Shown in pieces: positions 19,229-28,427 of a stretch of DNA of 60,009 bases. Numbering within the stretch: the stretch's first letter is position 1; every line of letters starts with the position of its first letter. Origin of the DNA: an uncultured Bacteroidales bacterium (GTDB lineage: Bacteria; Bacteroidota; Bacteroidia; Bacteroidales; Paludibacteraceae); contig CAIWCC010000264.1 in the NCBI GenBank assembly GCA_903911085.1, positions 1 to 60,009 of the forward strand, given 5' to 3'. The notes under the pieces were generated by a model, which had not been told where the DNA came from, searched no databases, and was given only the letters and a program-made list of their open reading frames with translations. The position numbers and the translations under genes are program-made.

Positions 19229-20182
19229 CTATTTAATTCTGCTTTCCAAAAACGGGTATTTGTTTTTTAAAAATATCTTCTTCTTTTCAGTATTCAATTG
19301 AAACTTTTTAAATTCAACAGAATCAGGTTGCAAGGGACGATGCGCCAAATCTGCAGATAGTTGTTCCAATTCTTTTTTTATCAGGAGTGTTTTTTCATCA
19401 AAATAAGTTTCTGAAAATCTTTTCCAAATATAATCTATAGCCACTTCGGAAGGATGCAGCATATCCGAGTCATAAAAGCGATAATCACGCAATTCATCCA
19501 TTTGAATCTCGTAAGCTGGGAAATATGAAACATTGTCATACAGATCTTTAAGCTTATCAATTGCCAATAATAATATGCTTTTACTAAGATTATTCTCATG
19601 AGCACCATCTTTCCAATGACGAATAGGACTAACACTAAAAATTAGTTGAAGATTAGGAAAAAGACTTTTTAGTTTGCCAATTAACATTGAATAATCTGCA
19701 ACAATTTCTTCCACAGTCAGTCTGCGTCGCAAAAATTCACTTGAAGGCAATTTGTGACAATTTGAAACTACTTTTCGGGTCGTTTTTTCTTCAAAAACCC
19801 ATGCCGTACCAAGTGTAATTATCAAATAATCAGTTTGTTTAAAAAACGAATGAGATGTATCGAGTTGATTATTGATTTTACTTAAACAAGCATCCTGTGT
19901 TGGAGATGAAAATAAACTACTATGAGAAAAACTCTGCCATAAATCATTCCATTTAAAAATATCATCTTGATTAAATGCTTTATTCAAGACTAATAATTCA
20001 ATGCTATTTAAAAGCGAAATTGGATTATAAAGCACTCCAAAAGGATTTATATCTATCGAGAAATAAGCACTTTGCATTCGTTTTCCTATATTCTCCGAAA
20101 AACATGAACCTAACGTCATTATGCGATCTTGGTAAGTGATTTTTTTTGGTGAGACTTCTATTTCTATTGGAGTTGAAAACAT
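19229..20182 (-). CDS. GSCFA domain protein
   Basis: The 317-residue protein opens with the family-defining segment IMTLGSCFSENIGKRM (GSCF at 25-28). It retains LIITLGTAWVF, a VSPIRHW motif and a late DMLHPSEVAIDYIW, which fit the SGNH-like esterase fold proposed for this family. No signal peptide is visible, so a cytoplasmic location is likely. Substrate unknown. It converges on the Fic gene, with a 39-bp gap. Confidence 0.9.
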   Translation of the reverse strand: MFSTPIEIEVSPKKITYQDRIMTLGSCFSENIGKRMQSAYFSIDINPFGVLYNPISLLNSIELLVLNKAFNQDDIFKWNDLWQSFSHSSLFSSPTQDACLSKINNQLDTSHSFFKQTDYLIITLGTAWVFEEKTTRKVVSNCHKLPSSEFLRRRLTVEEIVADYSMLIGKLKSLFPNLQLIFSVSPIRHWKDGAHENNLSKSILLLAIDKLKDLYDNVSYFPAYEIQMDELRDYRFYDSDMLHPSEVAIDYIWKRFSETYFDEKTLLIKKELEQLSADLAHRPLQPDSVEFKKFQLNTEKKKIFLKNKYPFLESRIK

Positions 20183-20361
20183 GCTGGCTTAATATTTAAT
20201 ATTTTCGTAAAAGTACAATAAAAAAACACATTATTCAAAAAAACTAATTTCTCGTTTCTCGAATAATATGTTTTTAAATTTAAAAGTAGAAAATTGTTAA
20301 CTAAACTACTCTTTCTAACCAAATTATCGTTTCAAATAAAACTATATTTTTTTTACATTCA

Positions 20362-20511
20362 TTAATTATTCAATCTTTGAGAAACATTTAACTCAAAGCA
20401 GACATAATCATTATTCAGCTTGTTAAATTTATCTGTTTTCGATAATTGACAATCCACTTTTACAAAAATATAACGTTCTTGTATCCTTATTACTACAAAT
20501 GTATTATTCAT
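20362..20511 (-). CDS. Possible 49-residue protein
   Basis: A short ATG-initiated frame (MNNTFVVIRIQERYIFVKVD at the start) lies 32 bp downstream of the 98-codon ORF on the same strand. Alternating hydrophobic and polar residues suggest a beta-rich fold, but there is no recognised family and the evidence for coding is only position and composition. It may be the second gene of a small transcript starting near 20890, or noncoding. Confidence 0.25.
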   Translation of the reverse strand: MNNTFVVIRIQERYIFVKVDCQLSKTDKFNKLNNDYVCFELNVSQRLNN

Positions 20512-20543
20512 AATGATTATGTTTTAGATTGTAAATAAAGAAT

Positions 20544-20840
20544 TTATTTAAGATGAAGATTTGCAATTAATTGAGGATAATAAAATTCAAAACTATTACT
20601 TGATTTTTTTTCAGATTGTTTTTCTGTAACAAATTCAATAAATGTGAATTTAAAATTATCTTTTTGTGCCATTACCATTGATTTTGAATATTGTAAACCT
20701 ACACTAGAATTTGCTATATTAAAATTATTGTCACTCATTATATCTCGATTAAATTCTCCAGATTTGGAATAAAGCAAAACCAAAAGGAAAGTTGTCAATA
20801 CCATAATATAAATTAAAATTGTATTTTCTTTGTTTTTCAT
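20544..20840 (-). CDS. Small single-span membrane protein, unknown function
   Basis: A 98-residue protein with a clean N-terminal hydrophobic segment (ILIYIMVLTTFLLVLLY, about 8-24) and a polar C-terminal region of about 70 residues. No family is recognised. In favour of being real are the orderly signal-anchor topology and a TACATTTG -7-like box at 20897-20904 on the same strand, 57 bp upstream. Against it are the short length and AT-rich setting. The C-terminal part would face the periplasm. Confidence 0.45.
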   Translation of the reverse strand: MKNKENTILIYIMVLTTFLLVLLYSKSGEFNRDIMSDNNFNIANSSVGLQYSKSMVMAQKDNFKFTFIEFVTEKQSEKKSSNSFEFYYPQLIANLHLK

Positions 20841-21507
20841 ATTGTTGTAATTTATCAGATTAATAAACCTAAAAAACTTTTCAATTTTTATCTGTGCAAA
20901 TGTAATGAATATAATTAAAGTATTAATACGTAGATATTTGTAGCAATATTTCGCTTAAAATGAAATAAATTACTACAACGTTTTTATTAATTCGAGATCA
21001 ATTTTAACAAGCAAAATAAATCACCTTAGAATAGCAACTTTAAATATTAAAATTAAATCAGAAACAGAATAAAAAAATTTTTTTACGGCATTGAGTATTT
21101 AATAAAGTAGCAATCGTAGGTCGTAAATTATACTACACTTAATTAATATAATTCCAATTGCAAGACAAAAAATATTTAAAACTCAAAAAAGCGCTACACA
21201 TATATTAATTTTTGTTTGCATAAAAGCAAATAGAATTAATTTTATTTAACTGCATTATAATACAATAAATTATGTTGAGTATGTATAATTTCATTATCAA
21301 ATACAGCATTTATTAAATATCGTTTAATACATAATGCTTAAAACCTAAAAAATAAAATGAATAATAAATAGATTTATAGCAAGTTAAGCACAAAAGCAGC
21401 GTTTTTATTGGTGACAAAACAAATTGAATTTGAATTTGGAGATATTCAATTGACTCCACAATAATATAAAGTACATTTGATAACTGACTTCATTGCAAAA
21501 AAAATCA
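20841..21507. other. AT-rich intergenic region upstream of the PPi-PFK promoter
   Basis: About 670 bp of AT-rich DNA with no convincing frame. The only element picked out is the TACATTTG box (20897-20904, minus strand) for the small membrane protein ORF. Confidence 0.6.
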
Positions 21508-21538
21508 TTTGTATTATCGATTTTTTTCATTAATTTTG
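21508..21538 (+). promoter_or_regulatory. Consensus Bacteroidota promoter of the PPi-PFK gene
   Basis: TTTG at 21508-21511 and TAATTTTG at 21531-21538 are separated by exactly 19 bp, the canonical TTTG-N19-TAnnTTTG arrangement. The transcript would start near 21545, about 50 nt before the start codon. This is the only full -33/-7 match noted in the window. Confidence 0.8.
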
Positions 21539-21596
21539 TCATCAAATTTAGAAATCAGAATATTACTGAATATCAATCTATTATAAAACATACTTT

Positions 21597-23252
21597 ATGA
21601 AATCAATGACTAAAAGTCCTTTACAAATTGCGCGCGCCAGCTACCAACCAAAGTTGCCTGCAGCATTGAGAGGCAATGTTTTACTTAAAGAAGGCGCTGC
21701 TACCGAATCGATAGCTGACCAAAGTGAAATCAAAAAATTGTTTCCAAACACCTATGGAATGCCAATTATCACATTTGAAGCTGGCGAGAAAAAAGTAAAT
21801 CCAGTAGTAAATGTTGGAGTTATTTTGTCGGGTGGACAAGCACCAGGTGGTCATAATGTAATTTCAGGGCTATTTGATGGTTTAAAAAAATTGAATCCAG
21901 AAAATAAATTGTATGGATTTTTAGGTGGTCCAAGTGGTTTAGTAGAGCACCAATATATTGAACTAACTGAAGCAGTGGTAAAAGAATATCGCAATACTGG
22001 TGGATTTGATATTATAGGTTCTGGTCGTACAAAATTAGAAGAAGAATCGCAATATGAGGATGGTGCTGAAATTTGTAAAAAACTAGGCATAAACGCTATC
22101 GTAGTAATTGGTGGTGATGATTCAAACACTAACGCTTGCGTTTTGGCAGAGTATTATTTGCAAAAAAAATCTGGTATTCAAGTAATTGGCTGTCCAAAAA
22201 CGATAGATGGTGACTTGAAAAACGAAATGATTGAAACTTCATTTGGTTTTGATACTGCTTGTAAAGTTTACTCAGAATTGATTGGAAATATTCAACGCGA
22301 CGCTAACTCTGCGAAAAAGTACTGGCATTTTATTCGTTTAATGGGTCGTTCGGCTTCTCACATTACTTTGGAATGCGCTTTACAAAGTCAACCAAATATT
22401 TGTATCGTTTCGGAAGAAGTTGAAGCTTTGAACCAAACTTTAAACGATGTGGTTGAAAGTATTGTTAAGGTTATTGTTAGTCGTGCAAATCATGGATTAA
22501 ATTTTGGAACAATTTTAATTCCAGAAGGCTTAATCGAATTTATTCCTGCAATGAAAACATTAATCAATGAGCTAAATGATTTACTAGCTCATAATGATGA
22601 TTTCAACGCTTTAAATACTGATGACGAAAAACGTGAATACGTTAAAGGAATGTTAACTCCTGACAGTTGCCAAGTATACCGTAGTCTTCCAAAGGGAATT
22701 GCAAAACAATTAACTTTAGACCGCGATCCACATGGCAACGTGCAAGTTTCACTTATTGAGACAGAAAAACTTTTGATAGAAATGGTGGCTAAACGATTGG
22801 CACAACTTAAAGCCAATGGAAATTACAAAGGTAAATTCTCTGCTATCAATCACTTCTTTGGCTACGAAGGACGTTGTGCAATTCCATCAAACTTTGATGC
22901 AGATTACACATATTCACTAGGTTACACAGCATCTGTATTAATTTCAGCTGGCAAAACTGGTTATATGTCATCAGTAAGAAATTTAACTGCTCCTGCTGAA
23001 GAATGGATAGCTGGTGGTGTGCCAATTACTACTATGATGAATATGGAAAAACGCCACGGTGCTATGAAACCTGTTATTCAAAAAGCATTGGTACGTTTGG
23101 ATGGCGCTCCATTTGAATTTTTCAAATCGGTACGCGCACATTGGGCTGACGATAAAACTAGCTATATTTATCCTGGTCCAATACAATATTATGGACCTAC
23201 AGAAGTTTGCGACCAACCAACAAGAACTTTAATATTGGAACAAACTAAATAA
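21597..23252 (+). CDS. Diphosphate--fructose-6-phosphate 1-phosphotransferase (PPi-PFK)
   Basis: Catalyses the reversible phosphorylation of fructose 6-phosphate with pyrophosphate in glycolysis. The 551-residue length matches the long PPi-PFK type common in anaerobic Bacteroidota. Visible motifs are [31 protein letters not shown] (GGDD, where ATP-dependent enzymes have GGDG), [10 protein letters not shown] with the pyrophosphate-selecting lysine, and LMGRSASH. It has its own consensus promoter and terminator and is monocistronic. Use of pyrophosphate instead of ATP is consistent with an energy-limited fermentative lifestyle. Confidence 0.96.
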   Translation: MKSMTKSPLQIARASYQPKLPAALRGNVLLKEGAATESIADQSEIKKLFPNTYGMPIITFEAGEKKVNPVVNVGVILSGGQAPGGHNVISGLFDGLKKLNPENKLYGFLGGPSGLVEHQYIELTEAVVKEYRNTGGFDIIGSGRTKLEEESQYEDGAEICKKLGINAIVVIGGDDSNTNACVLAEYYLQKKSGIQVIGCPKTIDGDLKNEMIETSFGFDTACKVYSELIGNIQRDANSAKKYWHFIRLMGRSASHITLECALQSQPNICIVSEEVEALNQTLNDVVESIVKVIVSRANHGLNFGTILIPEGLIEFIPAMKTLINELNDLLAHNDDFNALNTDDEKREYVKGMLTPDSCQVYRSLPKGIAKQLTLDRDPHGNVQVSLIETEKLLIEMVAKRLAQLKANGNYKGKFSAINHFFGYEGRCAIPSNFDADYTYSLGYTASVLISAGKTGYMSSVRNLTAPAEEWIAGGVPITTMMNMEKRHGAMKPVIQKALVRLDGAPFEFFKSVRAHWADDKTSYIYPGPIQYYGPTEVCDQPTRTLILEQTK

Positions 23253-23277
23253 ATTAACGTTTTTTTGACGTATAATA

Positions 23278-23316
23278 AAACAGACTTACCAAATTTGGTG
23301 AGTCTGTTTTTTTTTG
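23278..23316 (+). terminator. Intrinsic terminator after PPi-PFK
   Basis: An 11-bp stem with one mismatch (23280-23290 with 23297-23307, ACAGACT...AGTCTGT) is followed by an uninterrupted T-run. Confidence 0.9.
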
Positions 23317-23451
23317 ATAAATTGTTGATTGTTAAAAATCGAAAATTCAATTTTTGCACATTGAAACAGCGATATCATATAAAGTAAACATTTGAACAAA
23401 TTTGAATAAACCTTTGTTGTAATAAAAAAAACTATAAAATAATTCAGCAAT

Positions 23452-24123
23452 ATGAAAAGGAAAAACTTGTTATTTTTTATGCTATTAGCATCAAGCACAA
23501 TGATTTTTGGGCAATACAAATTACCAATTTTGAATTACAAATACAGCGCTCTGGAGCCTTACATCGACAGCACAACAATGTTCATTCACTACAATAATCA
23601 TCATGCTACTTATTGTACAAATTTGAATAAAGCTTTAGAAAAATATCCCGAGTTGTACAAAAAAACCGCATTGGAATTGCTACAAAATTTGAATGAATTA
23701 CCTGCTGACATTCAAACTGTTGTAAGAAACAGTGGTGGTGGTTATTACAATCATTGTTTCTTTTGGTCAGTTTTAGCACCTGCTGGAACGGCTAACATGT
23801 CAGTTAAATTAACACAGGTTCTTGTTTCAAATTTCGGAAGTATCGACGCATTTAAGGCTGAATTTGAAAAAGCAGCCTTGACACGATTTGGCTCAGGTTG
23901 GGCTTGGTTAATAAAAGAACCATCAGGCAAGTTACGCATAATTTCAACCGCCAATCAGGACAGTCCCATTTTGCCAATGGCAGAAGTAAAAGGAAAACCT
24001 GTGTTGACATTAGATGTTTGGGAACATGCTTATTACCTAAAATACCAATCGAAACGTGCTGCTTATACTAAAGCTTTTTGGAATGTAGTAAACTGGACTG
24101 AAGTGGAAAAATTAATAAATTAG
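23452..24123 (+). CDS. Exported superoxide dismutase (Fe/Mn family, Mn-type residues)
   Basis: Dismutates superoxide to peroxide and oxygen. The 223-residue protein has the full Fe/Mn-SOD fold with metal ligands His46 (IHYNNHH), His101 (YYNHCFFW), Asp188 and His192 (LDVWEHAY). Second-sphere residues are of the Mn type: glycine in SGGGYYNH where Fe enzymes usually have Gln, and Gln169 in TANQDSP. Unlike typical cytoplasmic SODs it begins with a signal-peptide-like sequence (MKRKNLLFFMLLASSTMIFG) and mature residues after it, so export to the periplasm is inferred. Metal choice is inference; cambialistic activity is possible. Monocistronic, with a strong terminator. Confidence 0.93.
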   Translation: MKRKNLLFFMLLASSTMIFGQYKLPILNYKYSALEPYIDSTTMFIHYNNHHATYCTNLNKALEKYPELYKKTALELLQNLNELPADIQTVVRNSGGGYYNHCFFWSVLAPAGTANMSVKLTQVLVSNFGSIDAFKAEFEKAALTRFGSGWAWLIKEPSGKLRIISTANQDSPILPMAEVKGKPVLTLDVWEHAYYLKYQSKRAAYTKAFWNVVNWTEVEKLIN

Positions 24124-24162
24124 TTGATTTCAAATCTCTAAAAACGAGACCAACTTTTATTG

Positions 24163-24203
24163 AAGGCTGAATAATAATGATTACGTTATTATTCAGCCTT
24201 TTA
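24163..24203 (+). terminator. Intrinsic terminator after the SOD gene
   Basis: A perfect 15-bp stem (24163-24177 with 24186-24200) and an 8-nt loop lie 40 bp beyond the stop; the U-run is short (TT after the stem). Confidence 0.8.
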
Positions 24204-24539
24204 CGTATAAAAAACCAATTAAAAAAACTGCTATAAATGAATCTGAAATTATTGTAATATAATTAAGCAGCATAAAACATTTTTCGATTTATTTTTGAAT
24301 TTCAAATTCCATTTCACCAATCAAATTTCACATCACAATCAAAAATTATTGGTATTTCCATTATATTTTTTCCTTCAAACAGACTGTTATTCATTTATAT
24401 TTCAACACTTTAAATTGCAACTAGTTAAAGATTGGTTATATTTATTTTTTGCATAAAATAATATTTTGCTTTTACAAGTACATTTGCATCGATATTTTGT
24501 ACAAGCTTTATTAATATGCAATTAAAAAAAATTACGATC
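24204..24539. other. Intergenic region upstream of the polysaccharide utilisation locus
   Basis: About 335 bp of AT-rich DNA. TACATTTG at 24479-24486 is a plausible -7 box for the first gene of the locus, about 50 bp upstream of the chosen start at 24540. No other feature seen. Confidence 0.5.
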
Positions 24540-27500
24540 ATGAAAAACTTCACTTTAAAAACATTTGTTTTGTTGCTTTTCATTGTTTTATCATTGACAA
24601 TTCATGCAACAACAGCACCAACAATCACTCTCAACCCAACATCGGTTGTTTTAGACCAGTCCAATACTTGGACTTTTGACTTTACTGGCAGCAGTTTAAC
24701 TGGCTCAGAAACTCTTGAAATTTACTTTTGGCAACCAACCATTCATGCAAATATTGCCTTAACAAATTTGGGTGGTAAAAAATGGTCGCTAACATTTACT
24801 CCTACTACTTTTTTTGGTCTAACAATGCAGGAGATTTCTGAAAACACAAACCAGTTTTATTACAATATTCAACTTGCTGGTGTAAATTATTCAGGTACTT
24901 TACATACTACTTTTGCAACCCCAATTACAACTATTGCACCTATATCTACAATTAGTAATCCTTTGGGTACTTACGCATTAGACCAACAAGTTACTTGGAC
25001 ATTTGATTTAACTGGTTCAGGTTTTAAAGCTGGAAACGACTTGTATATGTATGCTTGGTCGCCATCTATGCCCGACCCAAACTTTAACAGTTCAACAGCT
25101 ATATCGAAACTTACTTATGTGAGTGGAATGACTTGGTCGAAAACAATTACTCCAACTACTTATTTTGGCAAAACAGTAGCTGAAATTCAAGCCTCAGCTG
25201 GTTTTTGGATGAAAATAAAAGACCAAACTGGAAAAATTGAAACAGCAGTATTTACTGTTCCACAAACCATAAAAGGCAATTCGAGCATAACAGCCACTGG
25301 AACTGCAAGTTACACTTATTCTGGGTCTGCTCAAGGTCCAGCAAGTTCTACTGTTACAGGATCGTCAGGAGCAATAACGTATAGTTATTCTGGCACTGGA
25401 AGCACCGTTTATTCCGCAACAACTACCAAGCCAACCAATGTGGGAACATATCAAGTTATTGCATCGGTAGCTGCAGATGCAAGTTATAATGCAGCTAGTT
25501 CCAGTGCATTGGCATTTAGTATTGCTATAGCGCCTCAAACTATTACCTTTGGAACGTTAAGTACAAAAAATGATATTGATGCAAATTTTGATTTAACGGC
25601 AACAGCAAGTTCAGGATTAGCTATTACTTATGCAAGTTCCAATACTGCTGTGGCATCCGTAACTGGAAGCACAGTAACAATCATAAGTGAAGGAACTACA
25701 ACAATTACAGCATCGCAGGCAGGTAATAGTAATATTGCAGCAGCAACTTCTGTACCTCAAACTTTGACGGTTACAACACCAAGCAGTTTCAATCTTAAAA
25801 AGACGTTTTTATTTGACTTCGGTAACACTTATGCCTCCACCTCAGCACCCGATGCCAATGGAAATTATTGGAATAACATTAATACATTAAATTCAAATGA
25901 TAATTTTGCTTTGGTAGACAAAACGAACCTATCGGCATATAACTTACAATTATTAAGCACTTTTGGTCAAAGTGGCGGGGTAAATAATGGATTAGCATCG
26001 CCTGAATCTGCACAATTAGGCGAACTTGCTATAGCCACAGCAACTGGTGATTATTTTTATACAAATACAAATGCTAACTTTAAACTTACTGGATTAAGCA
26101 CATCAAAACGATACAAATTCTATATTTTTGGAAGTAGAGTTGATGCTGCATCACGACAAACAAAATTTTCAATTACTGGATTGAATTCCACTCCAATAGA
26201 AGGAATTCTTACTACTTCAGGAACTAGTATTGGGCTTGTTGGTGGACTCGTTTACAACGGAAATACGAGCAATATTTTAGTCTCTACAAAAATAAAAGCA
26301 AGTGTTAGTGGTGAGATTATAATCAATGTACTAAAACTAGCTGGTGCAAACGCTCATATTAATGCTATGAAAGTTGAAGAATACTACAATGATCAAACAA
26401 TAACTTTTGGCAGTTTACCAACTGGAAAAACCGTAGGCGAAGACGATTTCAATCCTGGAGCGACATCAGCAACATCGGCAATAAATGCAATTACTTACTC
26501 AAGTTCCAATACAGAAGCGGCAACCATTGTATCCAATAAAATTCATATTGTTGGTGTTGGAACAACTATCATTACTGCTTCGCAAGGTGCTGGTAGCAAT
26601 TACAATGCAGCTACAAATGTTACTCAAAGTATAACTATAGCGGCTCGTCCAATTATTCCAATTTCGAGTTATGCAACTTCAGCTAATCTTACTACTCCAA
26701 CAGCCGATATCAATATTTCGGGGGCTGCAACTACTTTATTGGTAGACGCAACCAAAACTGTGAACAATGTTTCAGTAGGATCTGACACAAAACTAAATTT
26801 ATCAGATGGAAAAACACTAATTTTAACAGGGAATTTAGATTTGAAAGCCGATTTAAACACTTCATTTAGTACAAACATTGGCAACGGTGGAATTTCAATA
26901 TCAGGAAATGTACGCTACTTAAAAACAATTGATGACCAAAAATGGTACTTTGTAGCATTCCCATGTGAAGTACCAATTTTTCAAATTACAACCACATCGG
27001 GGTCACTTGGAATACTCGGAAACGATTGGTTTATAAAATATTACGATGGCGAACAACGAGCTTTAAATGGTGCAAGTACAACAAACTGGAAATCAATAAC
27101 CAATACTGCTTTGTCGCTTGAAGCTAATAGAGGATATATCATTGGACTTGCTGGCAACAGTAATACAACAAAAGAACTTTCATTCCCAATAGACAAAAAC
27201 TTATTTGTGAATGAAATAGCTAAAACAATTCCTGTATTAGCAAACAATGGTGGTACAATAACTAATAATGGTTGGAATTTAGTTGGACAACCTTATTTAA
27301 GTAAATATGATGTGCAAGGAGCTGGATTCTCGTCAGTTTATTTTTCTAAATCAAATGGAATTGGCTATGAAAATTATATCAAAGAGTTTGATGGTACACG
27401 GCTAATCAATCCTTTTTCGGCATACTTCGTACAAGTAGGTGGCAATGGTAACATCTCGTTCGACAAAGTATTTAGACAATCGTCACCAACTTCAGTTTCA

Positions 27501-28151
27501 ACAAGTATTTCTGACAAGTTGCAAATTAACTTTTCAACACCCGCTGGCACTGATAGAACTAACATTATAATGGACAATGATCAAGCTACGAATTATGTTA
27601 TTGGTGAAGATTTGGAAAAATGGCTCGGTGCAGAAGTATCAGTATATACAGTTTTGGATGGCATAAATTACGCATTAAACTCGCTTCCAATTGCAACTGT
27701 AAATAACTTAGCACTTGCATATTATACCCAAACTAGCGGTTCAGCCACTATTAGTGTAAATGCCACACGAGCACCTAGTTTATCAAAGTTGATATTATTG
27801 GACAAAACCTTCGGAATAGAAACAGATTTGCTGACTTCCGATTACACTTTTGATGCAATAGCAGGAACAAATAATTCTCGATTTGTAATTTCTGCTCAAC
27901 GCATTTCAACGGCTAATGACAACAAAACTGATGCTAAAACACCAATTTTGGCAATTATTAATTCTAAATTAAGAATCAATAATTTAAATAACGGTTCAAT
28001 CGTTCGGGTATATGATGCTCTCGGTCGAATGGTAGCAAACAAAGTAGGGAATAACAGTACTTTGGAAGTAGAACTTTCGACAAATGGTATATATACTGTC
28101 CAAATGGAAAATGGAGAAAAAAGTTGGGTAAAAAAGATTGCAAATAAATAG
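24540..28151 (+). CDS. Multidomain T9SS-secreted surface protein with two W-rich modules
   Basis: A 1203-residue exported protein with a signal peptide (about 1-23). Modules A (about 27-130) and B (about 140-242) are homologous to each other and to those in four other proteins of this locus; each has TWTFD, a Y/F-x-W-x-P segment, W-S in TPTT(F/Y)FG, and a final aromatic strand. Then come an MBG-like repeat (TYSGSAQGP, about 245-335), a Big-like domain (TITFGTLSTKND), a region of about 200 residues reminiscent of malectin-like folds (LFDFGN...INAMKVEEYY), a second Big-like domain, a long uncharacterised region, and a T9SS type A sorting domain (VRVYDALGRMV, end WVKKIANK). No catalytic motif is seen, so a glycan-binding or adhesive role is inferred. 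The start at ATG 24540 is preferred over ATG 24516 because it gives a proper signal peptide and matches the paralogues. Confidence 0.85.
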   Translation: MKNFTLKTFVLLLFIVLSLTIHATTAPTITLNPTSVVLDQSNTWTFDFTGSSLTGSETLEIYFWQPTIHANIALTNLGGKKWSLTFTPTTFFGLTMQEISENTNQFYYNIQLAGVNYSGTLHTTFATPITTIAPISTISNPLGTYALDQQVTWTFDLTGSGFKAGNDLYMYAWSPSMPDPNFNSSTAISKLTYVSGMTWSKTITPTTYFGKTVAEIQASAGFWMKIKDQTGKIETAVFTVPQTIKGNSSITATGTASYTYSGSAQGPASSTVTGSSGAITYSYSGTGSTVYSATTTKPTNVGTYQVIASVAADASYNAASSSALAFSIAIAPQTITFGTLSTKNDIDANFDLTATASSGLAITYASSNTAVASVTGSTVTIISEGTTTITASQAGNSNIAAATSVPQTLTVTTPSSFNLKKTFLFDFGNTYASTSAPDANGNYWNNINTLNSNDNFALVDKTNLSAYNLQLLSTFGQSGGVNNGLASPESAQLGELAIATATGDYFYTNTNANFKLTGLSTSKRYKFYIFGSRVDAASRQTKFSITGLNSTPIEGILTTSGTSIGLVGGLVYNGNTSNILVSTKIKASVSGEIIINVLKLAGANAHINAMKVEEYYNDQTITFGSLPTGKTVGEDDFNPGATSATSAINAITYSSSNTEAATIVSNKIHIVGVGTTIITASQGAGSNYNAATNVTQSITIAARPIIPISSYATSANLTTPTADINISGAATTLLVDATKTVNNVSVGSDTKLNLSDGKTLILTGNLDLKADLNTSFSTNIGNGGISISGNVRYLKTIDDQKWYFVAFPCEVPIFQITTTSGSLGILGNDWFIKYYDGEQRALNGASTTNWKSITNTALSLEANRGYIIGLAGNSNTTKELSFPIDKNLFVNEIAKTIPVLANNGGTITNNGWNLVGQPYLSKYDVQGAGFSSVYFSKSNGIGYENYIKEFDGTRLINPFSAYFVQVGGNGNISFDKVFRQSSPTSVSTSISDKLQINFSTPAGTDRTNIIMDNDQATNYVIGEDLEKWLGAEVSVYTVLDGINYALNSLPIATVNNLALAYYTQTSGSATISVNATRAPSLSKLILLDKTFGIETDLLTSDYTFDAIAGTNNSRFVISAQRISTANDNKTDAKTPILAIINSKLRINNLNNGSIVRVYDALGRMVANKVGNNSTLEVELSTNGIYTVQMENGEKSWVKKIANK

Positions 28152-28427
28152 AAAGAAAAGTAGACAAATCACAGAAGGGGGGATGAAGTTATGATTAATA
28201 ATTTTCTGGTTTGACTTATAAAATGGGAAAAACCATAAAATGAGATTAACTATTTCTCTCCTTCTTAAATTTTGATTAACCACAAAAAATTAATTCTCGA
28301 TTGTCCGTTTTTTTGATGACCTTTGTGTCTCAATTTCAAAAAAAAAAAACGATAAAAAACAGCAAAATAGATTTTACATAAACAAATTAAATATTTGTAC
28401 ACAAAAATTCAATCTTATAATAACATC

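Noticed and set aside
24516-24539. Upstream ATG start for the 1203-residue protein (and similar extensions at 28395, 37067, 45828)
   Set aside because: The extensions add polar residues before a signal peptide and are not shared by the paralogues, whose starts align with the downstream ATG.
24540-28151. Catalytic function for the large module protein
   Set aside because: No glycosidase, lyase or esterase motif could be found in any segment, so it is left as a binding or adhesive protein.
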